Made by a program: the position numbers and the translations under genes
Source of the DNA: Paenibacillus alvei DSM 29
GTDB taxonomy: Bacteria > Bacillota > Bacilli > Paenibacillales > Paenibacillaceae
NCBI RefSeq assembly: GCF_000293805.1
Contig: NZ_AMBZ01000010.1
Location: 62,001 to 126,000 of the forward strand
Direction of reading: 5' to 3'
Length of the DNA stretch: 64,000 nucleotides
In this document: piece after piece, positions 63,826-64,000 of the stretch
Position numbering within the stretch: position 1 is the first letter of the stretch
Layout: the number at the start of each line of letters is the position of its first letter
The notes under the pieces: model-generated
Database searches by the model: none
Seen by the model: only the letters and a program-made list of their open reading frames with translations
What the model was told of the DNA's origin: nothing

Positions 63826-63936
63826 ACGTTTCCCTTCTTTCTGTATGCTAGCCCGCATCCTTATCAGTCCGAACATACTTCATTCATTTCTATTCATCGT
63901 GGCAGCTGCCACTATACCTTCACCATAAAGAAGGAA

Positions 63937-63992
63937 AAAGCTGCTCCATAAGACAAGCCCTGTCTCATTCAGACAGCAGCCGTCTTATGGAA
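63937..63992 (-). terminator. Terminator of a gene beyond the window edge
   Basis: Minus strand TCCATAAGACGGCTGCTGTCT, loop GAATG, AGACAGGGCTTGTCTTATGGA (quoted as two arms), then AGCTTTTTCC. It suggests that another minus-strand gene ends just past 64000. Confidence 0.7.
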
Positions 63993-64000
63993 CTTTTACT

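Noticed and set aside
1-64000. tRNA/rRNA genes, CRISPR arrays, transposases, prophage or replication origin
   Set aside because: No cloverleaf, repeat-spacer array, transposase motif or phage gene was recognised. The DnaA-box group at 20.5 kb is small and next to sda, not dnaA/dnaN, so it is not an origin.

Overview
The window reads as a chromosomal segment from a spore-forming member of the Bacillota, most likely Paenibacillaceae. Evidence for this: Sda, a YheC/YheD coat-type ATP-grasp protein, DnaB/DnaI primosome loaders, the YuiB/YumB/YumC and YutJ/YuzB/YutI neighbourhoods, coproheme decarboxylase HemQ, an S-box (SAM-I) riboswitch, CcpA-type cre sites, frequent TTG/GTG starts and strong GGAGG ribosome sites. 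Futalosine-route menaquinone genes (mqnE and a UbiD-family decarboxylase) fit Paenibacillaceae. Most genes, and almost all from 28.8 kb onward, lie on the minus strand. I saw no tRNA, rRNA, CRISPR, IS element or prophage.

Layout. 0-5.7 kb: a minus-strand unit of two sugar-type ABC permeases, an SDR and two divergent glycine-decarboxylase P-protein-like subunits, behind a cre site. 6-15 kb: housekeeping genes (uvrC, trxA, dnaI, dnaB), small membrane proteins, a truncated S9 peptidase and an ABC-F ATPase with an attenuator-like leader. 15.4-20.4 kb: respiration, heme and redox genes (yuiB, hemQ, NDH-2, ferredoxin-NADP reductase), then sda behind four DnaA-box-like sequences. 20.6-28.7 kb: a two-component system with a DUF2871 protein, Fe-S assembly factors and mqnE. 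28.8-32.8 kb: a glycerate module (kinase, GntP permease, CdaR regulator). 33.9-37.1 kb: the metNIQ methionine importer under a SAM riboswitch. 37-43.3 kb: a HEPN protein, a UbiD decarboxylase, ctaA, a thioredoxin-like protein and a DUF2515 protein.

43.7-59.7 kb is the most notable region. It holds a dedicated catabolic and uptake cluster: thiolase, acyl-CoA synthetase, a roughly 1,100-residue STAND/BTAD regulator, a complete Liv-type ABC importer, a KAS III-like enzyme, an alpha/beta hydrolase, an SDR and a CoA-transferase. Seven-nucleotide direct repeats of AGTTGCA type with an 11-bp period precede each of its three apparent transcription units, so they are good candidates for the regulator's own operators. 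The window ends with a chemoreceptor and a MurJ/SpoVB-type flippase.

Seven otherwise intact genes carry single-base frameshifts, six of them in homopolymer runs. I read these mainly as sequence or assembly errors, because several of the genes are core functions. Two other relics (S9 peptidase, LplB-type permease) are genuinely truncated.
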